DNA of 64,000 nucleotides from Deltaproteobacteria bacterium (GTDB lineage: Bacteria; Myxococcota_A; Polyangia; Polyangiales; Ga0077539), in assembly GCA_030694465.1 (NCBI GenBank), contig JAUXYJ010000068.1, forward strand, positions 185,689-249,688, in the 5' to 3' direction. Shown in pieces: positions 63,376-64,000 of this stretch. Made by a program: the position numbers and the translations under genes. Under the pieces are notes generated by a model that was given only the letters and a program-made list of their open reading frames with translations, was not told the origin of the DNA and ran no database searches. Within the stretch, counting starts at the first letter, position 1, and each line of letters begins with the position of its first letter.

Positions 63376-64000
63376 GCCACGCCCAGCGCACGCGCCGTAT
63401 TGGGGCCCCAGAGGCCATCCGCGGCCAAGCCCACCGAAGACTGAAACCGACGCAACCCATCGCGCTCCCAAAACCCGCGACGATGAAGCTCACAGAGCGC
63501 GAGCAGCGCTGTTTTGCCCTCGCGGTCCATGCGTGAAGGAGCGGCCCAGAGCGCAGCGCATTCGTGGGTGATTGCGCTCGAAATCGTGTCCCGCGCAGAG
63601 ACGTGGTGGAGCTGGTAATACGGCCTCCACACAACCCCTTCGCGCAACGCTGTGCCGGGATCATCAGCGACAATCCACCCTGCTCTGATCGCCGTTTGCC
63701 ACGAGCTCAGTGCCCGCGTCTCTCTCGCAGCAAGCGCCCCACGATGCGCCATCAAGCCATCTCCCGGCGCCGCATAAACCTGTGGAAAAGAAGCCACAAT
63801 CGGCGAGTTTGGCCCGAGCCAATCGGCCCAGTTGTAGCTGCGGTGAAACGTTGGGTGGTCATACGACGTGTGCCACTGTTGCAACGAGGGAAACCGCGCC
63901 GCGACCTCACCGAGCCCAGCGCGAACGAGCTCGCGCAACAACGTCGCCTCGTCGCTGGTTGGAGGGCGCTTCCATGCGGCCTCGGCGTTCCACTTGACCG
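63372..64000 (-). CDS. Peptidoglycan-binding protein, 5' end outside the window (partial)
   Basis: The frame is open to the window edge, so the start lies beyond 64000; an internal TTG at 63941 is not convincing. The C-terminus has a PG_binding_1-like module ('LRRFQSSVGLAADGLWGPNTARAL'). The preceding 150 residues are helical with Trp- and His-rich stretches and no clear enzyme motif. It is coupled to the amidase, so a joint role in cell-wall cutting or lysis is likely. Confidence 0.8.
   Translation of the reverse strand, partial: VKWNAEAAWKRPPTSDEATLLRELVRAGLGEVAARFPSLQQWHTSYDHPTFHRSYNWADWLGPNSPIVASFPQVYAAPGDGLMAHRGALAARETRALSSWQTAIRAGWIVADDPGTALREGVVWRPYYQLHHVSARDTISSAITHECAALWAAPSRMDREGKTALLALCELHRRGFWERDGLRRFQSSVGLAADGLWGPNTARALGVA

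Overview
The window is high-GC DNA from a Gram-negative bacterium, most likely a myxobacterium (Myxococcota, Polyangia-like). The support is indirect: many short lipoproteins with lipobox signals, an OmpA protein with thrombospondin type 3 calcium repeats, a Cys-rich/Gly-rich surface lipoprotein, an FHA protein, a Ser/Thr kinase fused to PilZ, two sigma54 activators, multihaem cytochromes, and a first gene that ends in a membrane helix plus RRRK. No rRNA gene, complete tRNA or CRISPR array was seen.

Region 1 (1-40.7 kb) looks like ordinary chromosome with tightly packed operons. It holds purine genes (purB, purC, purS) mixed with two Na+/H+ antiporters. It also holds a haem chaperone CcmE of the Cys (CxxxY) type close to a five-haem cytochrome, a SecD-P1-like lipoprotein, the cell-surface OmpA and Cys-rich lipoprotein pair, and a cysK-epsC cysteine operon. 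From 24.6 to 30.6 kb lies a signalling block: two sigma54 activators with degenerate receiver domains, then a near-consensus -24/-12 promoter driving an EAL phosphodiesterase and a kinase-PilZ fusion. The rest of the region includes a lipoprotein/beta-propeller/dihaem cytochrome operon, a GCS2 ligase, a sirtuin, a TetR regulator and further lipoproteins.

Region 2 (about 41.0-62.7 kb) is an accessory island. On its left is a 45-nt 3' fragment of tRNA-Lys, the usual trace of integration into a tRNA. The cargo is closely bounded by a 22-nt inverted repeat (41194-41215 and 62657-62678, 21 of 22 identical). Cargo in order: a two-gene membrane module whose larger protein carries a PD-(D/E)xK-like signature; integrase and transposase debris with an 84-bp MITE; a zinc/HEPN-like protein; a four-gene restriction cluster (helicase, DUF4391, DNA adenine methylase, type III Res); an HNH nuclease gene interrupted by one TGA at an expected zinc Cys; a second PD-(D/E)xK-like protein; a metalloprotease lipoprotein; an IS66 remnant; and a macro-like protein convergent with two coupled PPP-type phosphoesterases.

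Region 3 (62.7-64 kb) carries an N-acetylmuramoyl-L-alanine amidase translationally coupled to a peptidoglycan-binding protein that runs off the window. Pieces of this same cassette recur at 54.84-54.97 kb and 56.37-56.75 kb in the same orientation, so cargo blocks lie between successive cassette copies. The best candidates for undescribed biology are the membrane-nuclease pair (41.2-43.4 kb), the macro-like/phosphoesterase trio (59.6-62.5 kb), and the kinase-PilZ/EAL sigma54 circuit (24.6-30.6 kb). All family assignments come from reading the sequence, not from database searches.
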